Shown here: piece by piece, positions 9,854-20,264 of the stretch
Numbering within the stretch: position 1 is the first letter of the stretch
How the letters are laid out: every line of letters starts with the position of its first letter
Assembly: GCA_025453675.1 (NCBI GenBank)
Contig: JALOPW010000001.1
Coordinates: forward strand, 62,001 to 126,000
Length of the DNA stretch: 64,000 nt
Origin: Methanolinea sp.
Lineage (GTDB): Archaea; Halobacteriota; Methanomicrobia; Methanomicrobiales; Methanospirillaceae
Reading direction: 5' to 3'
Notes under the pieces: model-generated
Databases searched by the model: none
What the model was told of the DNA's origin: nothing
What the model saw: only the letters and a program-made list of their open reading frames with translations
Translations under genes and position numbers: made by a program

Positions 9854-10399
9854 TTGGAGGTTCATATGAAAAAAACCGTAACAATGGCCGCAGTTACCAT
9901 GGCACTGGCATTCCTGCTCTTCGTGTCATGCCCGGTGCAGGCTGGAAATGCCGGCGATTCACCCTTTTCCCCGCGAAATGCGGGGGATAAGGGCGACCGG
10001 ATGGCAAACCATCTCGACCGGCTGGAAGAGGCCGGGTATGACGTGAGCGCGATCCGTACCGCGGTGGAGAGCGGCGACATGGAAACAGCCCGTACCCTGA
10101 TGCAGCAGTTCATGGAAGCGCACAAGGACGAGTTCCCAGCCATGCCCGAAAAGGGCAACCGGATACAGGATCAGGCCGGTGAGAAAGGCGACCGGATGGC
10201 GAACCATCTCGACCGGCTGGAAGAGGCCGGGTATGACGTGAGCGCGATCCGTGCCGCGGTGGAGAGCGGCGACATGGAAACAGCCCGTACCCTGATGCAG
10301 CAGTTCATGGAAGTGCACAAGGACGAGTTCCCGGCTCCTCCTTCCGGAGGACGACCCGGGATGGGAGGAATGAAGGCAAGAGCATCACAAGAGGCGTAA
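9854..10399 (+). CDS. Secreted protein with two tandem 65-aa repeats
   Basis: Signal peptide MKKTVTMAAVTMALAFLLFVSCPVQA; repeat unit GDRMANHLDRLEEAGYDVSAIRxAVESGDMETARTLMQQFMExHKDEFPA. Confidence 0.85.
   Translation: MEVHMKKTVTMAAVTMALAFLLFVSCPVQAGNAGDSPFSPRNAGDKGDRMANHLDRLEEAGYDVSAIRTAVESGDMETARTLMQQFMEAHKDEFPAMPEKGNRIQDQAGEKGDRMANHLDRLEEAGYDVSAIRAAVESGDMETARTLMQQFMEVHKDEFPAPPSGGRPGMGGMKARASQEA
9993..10336 (+). repeat. Two near-identical tandem copies, 195-bp period
   Basis: gcgaccggatggc at 9993 and 10188; the ~149-nt homologous blocks differ at only a few positions. Confidence 0.9.
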
Positions 10400-10798
10400 T
10401 CAGAGAATCTACCTTGATCAAGTGGAGCATCCATACCCTCGATACCCCCCGGGGACGGGTGTTTCCACCGAAATTGTACCCCATTGGACATGGAGAGGGC
10501 ATGATATTGAGCCGGGATACCCGCCCCGGGAAACAATAGAGAGATATTTCCTGGTATCCCTGGCATGTTCCTCTTTCCGCTATGGATACCTCTCTCGAAC
10601 TACCCTGAAACGACATACCCCGGAACACTCCCGCAGGGTCCTTTTGGTGATTTCCGCCGTGAATCGCAGAGGGCAATCACCGGGAGAAGCCCGTGTAGTG
10701 CAGAAGGGGGGGAGGGAGGTCTACAATGGAAGCGTTTTGTATGCTCTTGCCGCAGGGTCCGGGAATGGCAGACACGATCCCCGGGGCTCTCTCATTCC

Positions 10799-11194
10799 TT
10801 ATACCTGCCGGGGCGTCTTTCGGTATACCATCCCCTGGAATATCGCTACCTTCTCCCCTCTGTCATCAGTCACTTCGACGGTGTAGGTGGCAAGTTTGGG
10901 ATTTTGTGCAAACTCCCGGGCCTCTGCATACAGTGTTCCGCTCCGGGCTGATTTCATGTAGGAGATATGGGCGTTGATGGCTGCCGCAGGAATGCCGTGC
11001 GAATTGGAGGCAAGAGCAAATGCGGCATCTGCGAGGGTGAATATGGCCCCCCCGTGCACGGTCCCATGGCTGTTGGCATGCATCCCCCTGATCTCCATAC
11101 TGACCCTGGCACGCCCGGGTGCAACCTCGAGGAGTTGTATCCCTGCATGTTGTGCAAAGGAATCCTTCTCAAAAAAACGTGTGAATTGATCCAT
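10799..11194 (-). CDS. PaaI-family hotdog thioesterase
   Basis: HANSHGTVHGGAIFTLADAAFALASNSHG motif. Confidence 0.9.
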   Translation of the reverse strand: MDQFTRFFEKDSFAQHAGIQLLEVAPGRARVSMEIRGMHANSHGTVHGGAIFTLADAAFALASNSHGIPAAAINAHISYMKSARSGTLYAEAREFAQNPKLATYTVEVTDDRGEKVAIFQGMVYRKTPRQV

Positions 11195-11298
11195 GGTCGT
11201 ATATGGGGCCGGATAGTAAAAAAAAGTGTATCGGGGGTGTCAGGGAAGAAGGAATTATATGACGCATCAGCAGGCGGAGGCCTGATCTTCCCTGGATC

Positions 11299-11790
11299 TC
11301 ACGAGGGGGAGTGGCCTCTCTCCATCATCCGTGATTCGATCAGGTTCTTCACCTTATATGGGCGGGAGATCTTCTCCATCACCATCTCAAATCCATCTTT
11401 TCCGGCGGTATTGATCGAGAGAGTCCCGGTATTGACGAGACGACCAAAGAGGGACTGCTCCAGGTGGAGATCCGTGATCTGGTGGTATGGCACAGTACTG
11501 CTGGTCCTGGAAATGACCCTTCTCTCTCTCACAATCCGCAAGTCGGTAAGGTAATAGGTGGTCCTCCGTCGCCGTATTTCGGTGTATCCCAGGTAGAACG
11601 CCCCGGCGAGAATAGCGATGATCCTGCCCTCCGTGATAGGTATGAATACGCCGGCCGCGAGGAGGAGAAACCCGAGAAGAAAATGCCAGGCATAGCCCCA
11701 GGCAGAGGGGTGCAGTATGAGGATGACCCCTTCACCGGGGTTCAGGGTTTCCCGGAGTGACCGGGGCACATCGGTATTCGCATTATTCAT
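11299..11790 (-). CDS. Bacterial-type PH domain membrane protein
   Basis: YYLTDLRIVRERRVISRTSSTVPYHQITDLHLEQSLFGRLVNTGTLSINTAG is characteristic of bPH2. Confidence 0.85.
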   Translation of the reverse strand: MNNANTDVPRSLRETLNPGEGVILILHPSAWGYAWHFLLGFLLLAAGVFIPITEGRIIAILAGAFYLGYTEIRRRRTTYYLTDLRIVRERRVISRTSSTVPYHQITDLHLEQSLFGRLVNTGTLSINTAGKDGFEMVMEKISRPYKVKNLIESRMMERGHSPS

Positions 11791-11935
11791 AGGTAAGAAT
11801 TAGGAATGCCCAGGGAAATTTAACCTTTTCATCGTATGATGGGAGTGTGGGCGAAGAGTCGTATTGACGAATGAAATTCTGACCGGGGTGTCATATCCAC
11901 CTGCCCGGGAAGAACCGACTGTCATTCTATCCCAT

Positions 11936-12349
11936 TCATTTCGTGGAATGGGGGATGCAGTCAATATCCCGGATATACGGCTTGATGTCAAGTATTGGCG
12001 AGCCGTCAAGGGCTTCTATCCCGGTGACACTGATGGTTCCCTCCCCGACGGCCTGGATCTCTCCGATTGAGAGGGCGATTGGGTTCGGACGTGCCGGGGA
12101 CCTGATGGAAAATACCGGCCGGGCCTCGTTCCAGTCGGACCTCCTGGCCGTCAGGAGGTGTCGATCTGCCCTGTCCATCCAGTAGAGGACCCAGATATGG
12201 CTGATCCCCTCCATGGTGCCCATGCACGGGATATATTCAGGGTAGAGTTCCAGGGTAGAGACGACCGGGGAGTCCCTCCCCTGCCTTGGTGCCTGGCCGG
12301 ATTCTGTATAGGGGGACCGTATCACTCCCACCGGTTCGAGCGAGATCAT
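11936..12349 (-). CDS. trmO: TsaA-like tRNA (m6t6A) methyltransferase
   Basis: PVGVIRSPYTE... SIRSPARPNPIALSIGEI...ILDIKPYI. Confidence 0.88.
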   Translation of the reverse strand: MISLEPVGVIRSPYTESGQAPRQGRDSPVVSTLELYPEYIPCMGTMEGISHIWVLYWMDRADRHLLTARRSDWNEARPVFSIRSPARPNPIALSIGEIQAVGEGTISVTGIEALDGSPILDIKPYIRDIDCIPHSTK

Positions 12350-12512
12350 ACCCAGTCATGGAACCCTCTGGCGGAAAAATGAAGGGGAACCGTTCCAGAG
12401 GAAGCGAGGTGACGGTCCGGATGGACCACTCCCACATTATCCCAGGTATGGACTGGTGCGCCTGGGGGCATTCAACCGGAACGTGCGAAAAAAAAGGGAG
12501 AAAAAACAGGGA

Positions 12513-12995
12513 TCAGCCATTCTTCAGGGCCACGATATCCTTCACTCCGACGAGTTTCCACACGAGGTTTCGCTCCTCCTGCAGGATCTTCTCGGGAGGG
12601 TCGTCCGGCGAATGACCAAGCGCTGACATCACCCGCGGGGAGAGGCCTCTCGTCCTGATCATGTCCACGAACCTGGCACGGATACCGCGCGACAGGTCCG
12701 GGTCCCGTATCTCCTCAAGTCTCCCCTGCAGGCTCACGAACCGGAAGGTGGAGAGGTCCTGCGAATATTGTTCAATTTCCACGGATACAGAGGGATTGTT
12801 CCTGAAATAGTCAATCTTCCGCCCGTATTTCGTCGGGAGGAAATAGAGGTATCTGCCATCGAACACATACAGGAAGGGGGCAATATAGGGGAATTCCATC
12901 CCCCGAAAGGCGATTCGGCTCACATGGCCTTCATCGATGATCCGGTCATACTCCCGCTTCTCCATCTTCGGTATCTTCAGGATGTCCATGCTCAT
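12513..12995 (-). CDS. Pyridoxamine 5'-phosphate oxidase family (flavin-binding) protein
   Basis: IIDEGHVSRIAFRGMEFPYIAPFLYVFDGRYLYFLPTKYGRKIDYFRNNPSVSVEIE. Confidence 0.85.
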   Translation of the reverse strand: MSMDILKIPKMEKREYDRIIDEGHVSRIAFRGMEFPYIAPFLYVFDGRYLYFLPTKYGRKIDYFRNNPSVSVEIEQYSQDLSTFRFVSLQGRLEEIRDPDLSRGIRARFVDMIRTRGLSPRVMSALGHSPDDPPEKILQEERNLVWKLVGVKDIVALKNG

Positions 12996-13057
12996 GAGTA
13001 TCCCAGAGCCGATAAGAATGTTTTCAACCGGGTAAGGGTGCCGATGATGCATCCCAC

Positions 13058-13537
13058 TCAATCAACGAAGCGGTATCCACTCTGTGTGAGCAATGCAGCA
13101 ATACGGTCTTCTGCGTCATCTGGATATGCGGCAATCATGCGCTCCACCGGTTTCCACGCCTCCCATAGAGCAGGGTCGCTGGTGTGGAGTGCCAGGGTCC
13201 CTGTCACATACCCTGCCGCTGCCCCGTCGGGGGAATGAATCCGGGCGATGACACAGCGGTAGGCCTTACATTGCGCCGGGCTTGTTTCGTGGATGGTGCA
13301 GACGATCCGGTCGCCTGAAGGGCGCAGGAATGGGCAGGCGCCGGGGTGTTTCCTGATCCAGGTGCGGTCGGAGAAGAGATGGTGCTTGTCATCGTCGACC
13401 CTGGCAGAGAAGGGGGTGCCTGTGGACACCGAGCATCCGACAAAGTCAAATGGTCCGGTCTGGCGTTCGATCACGATGAAATCCCCCATGTACCTGCAAC
13501 ATCTCCCGCACTGCCTGCACCCGAATACCATTGCCAT
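13058..13537 (-). CDS. YkgJ-family cysteine cluster protein
   Basis: CRQCGRCCRYMG ... CPFLRPSGDRIVCTIHETSPAQCKAYRC. Confidence 0.85.
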   Translation of the reverse strand: MAMVFGCRQCGRCCRYMGDFIVIERQTGPFDFVGCSVSTGTPFSARVDDDKHHLFSDRTWIRKHPGACPFLRPSGDRIVCTIHETSPAQCKAYRCVIARIHSPDGAAAGYVTGTLALHTSDPALWEAWKPVERMIAAYPDDAEDRIAALLTQSGYRFVD

Positions 13538-13710
13538 ACACCTCTCTCGCGTGATCTCATAAATACGGGGATGCGGGAGGAGGGAGTGCGAAACGCATCG
13601 TCCCCCGCCACTTCCATATTCGCTCGTGAATGTTGCCGCACCTCCCTGCCTTCCGGCAGGGAATGCAGCCTAAAGTCCAATAATCCCCCCTGGCCAGCTC
13701 ACCCTGGCAG

Positions 13711-14223
13711 GTGAAGAGTGAAACAGAGATAAGGGGGCGGGAGTACCATACCTGCAATGGTACCTGTGATTCGGGCAGACCGGGGGTTGGTCACATAGCA
13801 GGCGAAGAAGAGATCGAAGAATGCCTGCAGTGCGGACTGTGCTGCAAGATATTCGGGGATCGCATCTATCCCACTCCTGAAAATCTCTATCTCTGGCTGG
13901 AGAACGGGAGGGATGATATACTCCGGTTCTTCATGGCCTGCCTGGAAGACGGGAGATGGGTGTGGTGCACGGAGATTTCCCCAAACGACCTCGCGGGTAT
14001 CCACGCGGTGGAGATACGGGACCCTGCCACGGGTGGATACCTCCCGGTCTGCCCGTTCCTTCGCCGGGTTACAAAAACCCGTTACCTCTGTGGAATTCAC
14101 ACCATGAAGCCGGAGATGTGCAGGAATTTCCAGCCATGGATATGGGGTGAGACCTACTTCAACCGGTGTAAGGCATTGAAGAGGAGGGAGGAGGCGTCAC
14201 TGTGGGACAGGTTCCCCGAATGA
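13711..14223 (+). CDS. YkgJ-family cysteine cluster protein
   Basis: [15 protein letters not shown] ... [30 protein letters not shown]. Confidence 0.85.
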   Translation: MKSETEIRGREYHTCNGTCDSGRPGVGHIAGEEEIEECLQCGLCCKIFGDRIYPTPENLYLWLENGRDDILRFFMACLEDGRWVWCTEISPNDLAGIHAVEIRDPATGGYLPVCPFLRRVTKTRYLCGIHTMKPEMCRNFQPWIWGETYFNRCKALKRREEASLWDRFPE

Positions 14224-14347
14224 GCGGGCCGGGTACTCCGATCCGGGATTGGTTCGACGCATGCCCTGGCAGGACATGCCCTTCTCGGCATTCCACGGAA
14301 GGAAAAGGCGTCTTACAGGGATCGATGTGCAGTCCTGGGGCAATCGC

Positions 14348-14623
14348 ATGAGAGAGGTACGGGCACTGGTATCCGGGAGGGTGCAGGGGGTGGGCTATCG
14401 CTATTTTGCCAGGGACCAGGCCACCCGCCTGGAGTTATCAGGATGGGTCCGGAACAACCCTGACGGGACCGTGAGCGTCTCCGCGGTGGGAGAGGAGGGG
14501 CTCCTGCAGGAGTTCCTGAACGCACTCATGGCCCCGGATGACCCTTTTATCCGGGTAACCGGGATCACCGTTGAATGGCATGAAACAGAAAAGCCGGGGA
14601 ATGAATTTGAGATTCGCAGATAA
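14348..14623 (+). CDS. acyP: Acylphosphatase
   Basis: [37 protein letters not shown]. Confidence 0.95.
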   Translation: MREVRALVSGRVQGVGYRYFARDQATRLELSGWVRNNPDGTVSVSAVGEEGLLQEFLNALMAPDDPFIRVTGITVEWHETEKPGNEFEIRR

Positions 14624-14659
14624 ATCCCATATCAGGACTACCGGATCTGTCGAGGTTCC

Positions 14660-15946
14660 ATGTACTACGAGTTGAGCATCCTTCTCCTGACCCTGCTCTT
14701 CATCACCGTCATGAGCCTGTGGGTGCGGCCCCCTCCATTTTTCACCCTTTTTGCGGGGGCACTCTTCTATGGTCTGGCATCCGGAATGAACCTGGACCAG
14801 GTGATGATAGCCGTCATCGGGGGACTGGGAAAAGTCTTCGCCATCTTTGCCATCATCATCCTGAGCGGGGCCATCATTGCCAGGACTCTGCAGGCACAGG
14901 GGCTTATCGAGGGCCTTGTTGCTGATCTGCAGAGGAGAACAGGGGATTCTCACACGCTCTCTGGCCTGGCCGGATATCTCTTTGCCATTCCCACCACCTG
15001 CTGTATCACCGCATTTGTCATGCTCACCCCTGTCCTCGAGAGGCTGGGGAACGGTGGGGAGAACAGGAAGTACCTGTACCTTGCGGCGGTGGGAAGCGTG
15101 CTCTCCTATACCCTGATCTACCCCACACCCGTGGTCATCCCCCTCTTCAGCGGACTCGGTGAAGGTGCATCCCCGCTGGTCTTTGACCTGGTGGCCATCC
15201 CCCTCTCCCTCCTCGTCCTATTCGCCGTGATCCTGGTGTTCCGCGCCCGATCCGTCGCCCGTGGAGAGGGCGAGACACGTGATGAGGGGAATGATGCAGG
15301 GGACCAGGCATGGAGCGCCACAGCCGGCGGCATACACTGGAGGGCCTGGGCCCCCTTCCTGGCTATCCTGATCTCCATCCCCCTCTTCTACCTTGGCTTC
15401 TCACTCTCCCACGAGAGCCTGATCCAGTGTATCATGGTAGTGGGGCTGGTGACCGCACTGGCCCTGGCAACGCCTGCGGCAAGGACTGCAGGACTTCACC
15501 AGGGGACGAAGCACGCAGGCCTGATCATGTTTGATATCTGCGGAGCCGGGGCGCTGGGAAGCGTGATCGTCAGCAGTGGCTTTCCCCAGGCGGTCTTTCC
15601 CGGTATTTCGGGTTTCCTCCCCCTTGTGGTGATTCCTTTTGCGTTCACCGCCCTCATCCAGGCTGCCCAGGGTTCCCGTGTGGTCAGTGCGGTAATCTCG
15701 TCGCAGGTCCTGGCAGGGACTGCCATCGCAGCCTCTCTGCATCCCCTCCCCCTGATCCTCTCCGTTGCGGCCGGCACCTGCGTCATCTCCTACCTCTCAG
15801 ATCCCTACTTCTGGCTGCTGCAGCGGACCACGGGGGGGAGTGTCGGGGAGGTGGTGAGGAACTATACCTTTCCCCTGTGCATAGGCGGCCTTGCGGTGTT
15901 TGCGGCATCACTGGCACTCCAGGCAGCCCTCGGCCCGGTGGGATGA
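14660..15946 (+). CDS. GntP-family permease
   Basis: Multi-TM; IPTTCCITAFVMLTPVLERL, GFPQAVFPGISGFLPLVVIPFAFTALIQAAQGSRVVSAVISS. Confidence 0.8.
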   Translation: MYYELSILLLTLLFITVMSLWVRPPPFFTLFAGALFYGLASGMNLDQVMIAVIGGLGKVFAIFAIIILSGAIIARTLQAQGLIEGLVADLQRRTGDSHTLSGLAGYLFAIPTTCCITAFVMLTPVLERLGNGGENRKYLYLAAVGSVLSYTLIYPTPVVIPLFSGLGEGASPLVFDLVAIPLSLLVLFAVILVFRARSVARGEGETRDEGNDAGDQAWSATAGGIHWRAWAPFLAILISIPLFYLGFSLSHESLIQCIMVVGLVTALALATPAARTAGLHQGTKHAGLIMFDICGAGALGSVIVSSGFPQAVFPGISGFLPLVVIPFAFTALIQAAQGSRVVSAVISSQVLAGTAIAASLHPLPLILSVAAGTCVISYLSDPYFWLLQRTTGGSVGEVVRNYTFPLCIGGLAVFAASLALQAALGPVG

Positions 15947-15956
15947 TACCGCCGAA

Positions 15957-17066
15957 TCAGGGTAAGAGAAACTCGTGGATATCCCTGCGGGGTGCGGCAG
16001 GGACGGGGGATGCATACCCCATGCGAAAGAGCATCTGCACGGTATGGGTGTCCGGGATGCCCAGGTATTCATAGAGGCTGGACCGGAGTGTTGCCATCTC
16101 CGGGTAGTCTGCCAGGAACTGGGTGAAGGGATGGAGCGCCAGACCGAGCTCCGTGGCCTTGAGGTGCACCCGCTGGAAGGCCCGCCCTGCCCTCACCTGG
16201 TCGGTCCGAAAGTCCCCCTTGGTCGAGAGCCACCCCATACCCCCGGCGCTCACTGCCTGAGCCCGGGTATTCTTCTCCACCAGCCGGGAGAAGGATGAGG
16301 GAGAGGAGGCGGCCTTCTTCCTTGAGAGGAAGAACTTCCCGATGAAGAACCGTGCCACCTTCCCGTACCCGGCTTGGGCAAGCCCGAACCCGTCAGGTGA
16401 CTGGCGCGCCTCTGCATCCGTGAACCTGAAGTAGTGAACAGTCTCACGCCACCTCTCCCTGTCCGCCAGTTCGATCTTCATGGCCGTGGATGCCAGGTCC
16501 GCGACGGCCCCCATCAACCCGGCATCGTGTGAGAACCCGAGCGGCACCAGGGAGTAATCATAGGCTGCGGTGATCTCCCCGGCCAGGGAGAGGGGGACTT
16601 TATCTCTCCTGAACGTGCGCCGGTTAGTATGCCGAAGGGGGATCTGCCGGAAGAGTGGGTCATATTCCACTCTCTGGTCCTCCACCATGTCCACGTGAGC
16701 AACGGGAGTGTCAGGGACAATTTTCCCATCCGGCCAACCCCCCGGGAAGAGGTCGATATCGGCATGGAACCCGAATGACTTTGCGGCCAGGTCCAGGTTC
16801 TCCAGGAACGCCCCCAGGGAAATGAAGGCCTGCCTGCCCAGGGGATCACAACCGGGAATGCATCGTTCCCTGTCGATTGAGAGCACTATCCTCTCTTTTC
16901 CCAGAAATGACACGTTCCAGGGCTGGGTATTGTGAGGGCTCGGTGCCAGTATGGCGAATGGCAGCACCCTGCACCTGATGTCTGATGGATCGATCTGTGT
17001 CACAGGACAGGACTCCTCGGGGGTATGCACATTCTCTCCCCTTGTGGAAATAAGAGATGTGCACAT
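15957..17066 (-). CDS. Nitroreductase-like (Acg-family) protein
   Basis: APSPHNTQPWNVSF...IDRERCIPGCDPLGRQAFISLGAFLENLDLAAKSFG. Confidence 0.8.
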   Translation of the reverse strand: MCTSLISTRGENVHTPEESCPVTQIDPSDIRCRVLPFAILAPSPHNTQPWNVSFLGKERIVLSIDRERCIPGCDPLGRQAFISLGAFLENLDLAAKSFGFHADIDLFPGGWPDGKIVPDTPVAHVDMVEDQRVEYDPLFRQIPLRHTNRRTFRRDKVPLSLAGEITAAYDYSLVPLGFSHDAGLMGAVADLASTAMKIELADRERWRETVHYFRFTDAEARQSPDGFGLAQAGYGKVARFFIGKFFLSRKKAASSPSSFSRLVEKNTRAQAVSAGGMGWLSTKGDFRTDQVRAGRAFQRVHLKATELGLALHPFTQFLADYPEMATLRSSLYEYLGIPDTHTVQMLFRMGYASPVPAAPRRDIHEFLLP

Positions 17067-17351
17067 TCAGACGGATTTACATCCATTCCCGCTGCACCCC
17101 CTGAAGTGAACATAGAGTAAAAGGGCTATGACCAGAGTCCCGAAGGTGACGATATTTGCCACGGTGACTATGGGGTCCCCGATGTGCATCCCGTAGAGCG
17201 CCCAGAGCCCCACGCCTGCAAGGAACTGGATGAAGGTGAGCGGGCTCACATCTTTTACGTGGCGGGTCCGGTACATCTTCAGGATCTGGGGCACAAAGCC
17301 AAACGTGGTGAGCAGGGCAGCGACCACTCCCATGAAGAACCAGGAATTCAT
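17067..17351 (-). CDS. SemiSWEET-family sugar transporter
   Basis: TTFGFVPQILKMYRTRHVKDVSPLTFIQFLAGVGLWALYG. Confidence 0.9.
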   Translation of the reverse strand: MNSWFFMGVVAALLTTFGFVPQILKMYRTRHVKDVSPLTFIQFLAGVGLWALYGMHIGDPIVTVANIVTFGTLVIALLLYVHFRGCSGNGCKSV

Positions 17352-17474
17352 ACTGTCCTCTTTCTCTAGAATGAAGGAAAGGGGAGGTGAAATATACTTG
17401 GCTCTCCCTCTCATCAGGGATCGGCATGCGGGAGCGGTGGGATGTGAAACGAACCTGTCTGTTTCACATCCCCT

Positions 17475-18863
17475 TCAATGAGAGTGGACTCCCCTCCGCC
17501 AGGAGACTACCGCCCCACATATGCTGAGTGAGAACAGTACAAGGAATACGGCCTGCATGCTCTTGAGGAAAGGCCCGGCCATGGCAGGGGAGACGGGGAT
17601 GTTGCCGAGGAGAAGGGCAAACGCGATCATCACCATCCCCATGCTCATCATCATTCCGAGGGACCGCATGGTGGCGAGCATGGCGGATGCAACCCCGTAG
17701 TGATGGCGGGAGACTGCGCTCATGATGGCATTGGTGTTCGGCGCAGAGAAGAGCGCAAGACCGATCCCGAGCAGGACGAGGAGCAGGATTACCAATGAAA
17801 GGGAAGAGTCCTCCTGGAGGAACGAGAAGCCAAAGAGACTCGCGGCAGAGACGATGAGGCCAAGCGATGCCAGGTTTTCGGGGGGTACCCGGTCAGAGAG
17901 CTTCCCGGTGAACGGGGAGAAGATCATCTGGACCATTGGCTGCACGAGGAGGACAAGCCCTGCAAAGGCGGGGGAAAAGCCCTGTACGACCTGGAGATAC
18001 AGGCTCATCAGGAAGGTAACCGCGAATGTGGCAGAGTAATTAATCAGGGCTGATGCATTGGAGTAGGTAAAAGACCTGTTCTCACGGAAGAGGCGGACGG
18101 GGAAGAGGGGTGATGCAGTCGCCTCCTCCATCCGAATAAAGACGAAGAGAAGCCCCAGGGACGAGATGACCGCTACAACACCCGCGATCTCCGGGAGCGT
18201 GGAGATTCCCAGGAAGAAGAGGACCATGATCATGGCCGAGAAGGCGGCGCCGCGGATGTCAAAGGGCTCCTTCCTCCCCTCGGAGAGGGAGGGGGGGAGC
18301 AGGTGGGCTGAAGCGAGCACTCCTGCCCCGAGGAGGATGGTGATACCAAAAATACTCCTCCAGCCAAGGTACTGGGTGAGGAGCCCTCCAAGGAACGGAC
18401 CGAGCGTCAGGCCCCCGTATACGGCCATCACGTTCAGTCCAAGCGCCCTTCCCCGTTCACCCGGGGGATAGATCTCGGCAATGATGGCCACGGCGTTTGA
18501 AAAAACCATCGCACTCCCGAATCCCTGCAGGAACCGGCATCCCAGGAGGAACGGAACACTGGGAGTGAAGATCGTCAGGAACGAGGCGAATGTATAGATC
18601 AGGGTGCCCCAGACAAAGACCCGGCCCCTTCCCATGAGATCCCCGAACCTGCCGGCGGGAAGCAGGAAAATCGCGGTGGAGAGAAGGTAGGAGGTCGGTA
18701 TCCAGGAGAGGATCACGGCATCGATCCCGAACTCCTCTCCGATCACCGGGAGTGCCAGGTTGATGCTGGAACCGGTGAATGGATTGAGGAAGGTGGCGAT
18801 GGTCACCACCACGAGTATGATGGTCCGCGTCCGTGGATCAACCCTCTGCGCCTGATCTGACAT
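17475..18863 (-). CDS. MFS transporter (DHA2-type drug efflux)
   Basis: LSWIPTSYLLSTAIFLLPAGRFGDLMGRGRVFVWG; 14-TM like. Confidence 0.92.
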   Translation of the reverse strand: MSDQAQRVDPRTRTIILVVVTIATFLNPFTGSSINLALPVIGEEFGIDAVILSWIPTSYLLSTAIFLLPAGRFGDLMGRGRVFVWGTLIYTFASFLTIFTPSVPFLLGCRFLQGFGSAMVFSNAVAIIAEIYPPGERGRALGLNVMAVYGGLTLGPFLGGLLTQYLGWRSIFGITILLGAGVLASAHLLPPSLSEGRKEPFDIRGAAFSAMIMVLFFLGISTLPEIAGVVAVISSLGLLFVFIRMEEATASPLFPVRLFRENRSFTYSNASALINYSATFAVTFLMSLYLQVVQGFSPAFAGLVLLVQPMVQMIFSPFTGKLSDRVPPENLASLGLIVSAASLFGFSFLQEDSSLSLVILLLVLLGIGLALFSAPNTNAIMSAVSRHHYGVASAMLATMRSLGMMMSMGMVMIAFALLLGNIPVSPAMAGPFLKSMQAVFLVLFSLSICGAVVSWRRGVHSH

Positions 18864-19011
18864 GGACCGTTCACCAAAAAAAACACCGAAGGAAATACAC
18901 CCCCCGATGTACCTTTGTAGCTATTGATGGGGGGCAGTCATCAAATTTTGCAGGATCTCTCCCCCCCATCGGGAATTCTTCTTTGAAAAAAGAGGGTCGT
19001 GGTGAGATTTT

Positions 19012-19437
19012 TCAGATCTTCGGGCTCTCCTTCCCGATGATCCTCGCGATCTCCCCAAGTTCCCGTGCGAGCAGCCGGATGATGTCATCGAGGGTGATGA
19101 GGCCCACCAGGCGCCCTCCGGCATCGACAACAGGGAGCCTCCTGACATTCGACGATTTCATCTCCTGGATGGCATCGAAGATGCCGGTGTCCTTGCGGAT
19201 GGTGCAGACCTCCCGGGTCATGATGCGGGAGATAGGAGCCTGATCCTCATCCTCATTACAGGGGCTGGATCTTCTGAGAGCCAGGTCCCTGTCAGTGACA
19301 ATTCCGACGGGCTTCTGCTCCTCTGCGATCACCACGCAGCCAAGATTCTTGCTCCTCATCAGTTCGGCCACGAATTTGACCGAAGTGTCAGGGGTGACAC
19401 TCAGCACGCTCTTCTGGCAGACAGTGTAGATACTCAT
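19012..19437 (-). CDS. CBS-domain pair protein
   Basis: GIVTDRDLALR ... RRLPVVDAGGRLVGLITLDDIIRLLA. Confidence 0.93.
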   Translation of the reverse strand: MSIYTVCQKSVLSVTPDTSVKFVAELMRSKNLGCVVIAEEQKPVGIVTDRDLALRRSSPCNEDEDQAPISRIMTREVCTIRKDTGIFDAIQEMKSSNVRRLPVVDAGGRLVGLITLDDIIRLLARELGEIARIIGKESPKI

Positions 19438-19487
19438 TTGGGTTCCTGCCCCCTACAGTTGGCACCGATAGGATAAAAATAGCCCTT

Positions 19488-20264
19488 TCAGATCACAAGC
19501 CTCCTCTTCATCAGGAAGATGGAGAGGAAGAAGAATATGGCTGCACACAAGGTAATCCACACCAGGCTGTAGAGGAAGAGGGGGGAGAGGGATGCGAGGG
19601 TGAGCGACCTTGTCACTGTGACCACCTGAGCCAGGGGGAGGACCGTGATGGCAAACACCTGCAGGGCGTCAGGGAGCACCGAGAGGGGGAAGAAGGTCCC
19701 CGAGAAGAGGAACATGGGGGTGATGAAGAGAAACGCCGGGTAGTTGAGGGTATCGATACCGGGGGTAATGGCAGTGAAGCACATGGCAATACCTGCGAAG
19801 AGAAGGCCGGCCAGGAACGAGAAGGGGATAACCAGCAGAGAGGCAGGGAGGGATACCACCCCGAATGCGATCAGCACCGCCAGCATCGCCGTGGTGTAAA
19901 TGAGGCTCCGGGTGGCGCCCCACAGAAGCTCCCCGGCGATGACGTCCTCGATGGAAAGCGGAGTCGAGATCATGGCATCAAAGGTCTTCTGGTAGTACAT
20001 GCGCACGAAGGAGGAGTAGGTGCACTCGAAGAATGAGGAGTTCATCATGGAGATGGAGAGGAGTGCGGGGGCGATATAGAGGACATACGGGATACCCTCG
20101 ATCTCCCCGACGAACATGCCCAGGCCATACCCGATTGCCAGGAGATAGAGGACCGGTTCCACGAAGGGAGGGAGGAAGTTCACCTTGTATGTCTTGAAGA
20201 AGACGTCCCAGTTTCTTCGCCATACTTTCCATCCGGCCCAGGTGGGGTGAGGGATCATCAGCAT
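19488..20264 (-). CDS. ABC-2 type transporter permease
   Basis: TM profile; ISTPLSIEDVIAGELLWGATRSLIY; PMFLFSGTFFPLSVLPDALQ; overlaps ATPase gene. Confidence 0.9.
   Translation of the reverse strand: MLMIPHPTWAGWKVWRRNWDVFFKTYKVNFLPPFVEPVLYLLAIGYGLGMFVGEIEGIPYVLYIAPALLSISMMNSSFFECTYSSFVRMYYQKTFDAMISTPLSIEDVIAGELLWGATRSLIYTTAMLAVLIAFGVVSLPASLLVIPFSFLAGLLFAGIAMCFTAITPGIDTLNYPAFLFITPMFLFSGTFFPLSVLPDALQVFAITVLPLAQVVTVTRSLTLASLSPLFLYSLVWITLCAAIFFFLSIFLMKRRLVI

Noticed and set aside
10399-10799. 400-bp gap with repeated cgcagggtcc and several short ORFs
   Set aside because: Short ORFs have no protein-like features; the two 10-mers are too short to be meaningful in GC-rich DNA.
13058-14223. Divergent YkgJ-type genes as a novel system
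   Set aside because: The family is common and often multi-copy in methanogens; no linked effector gene.
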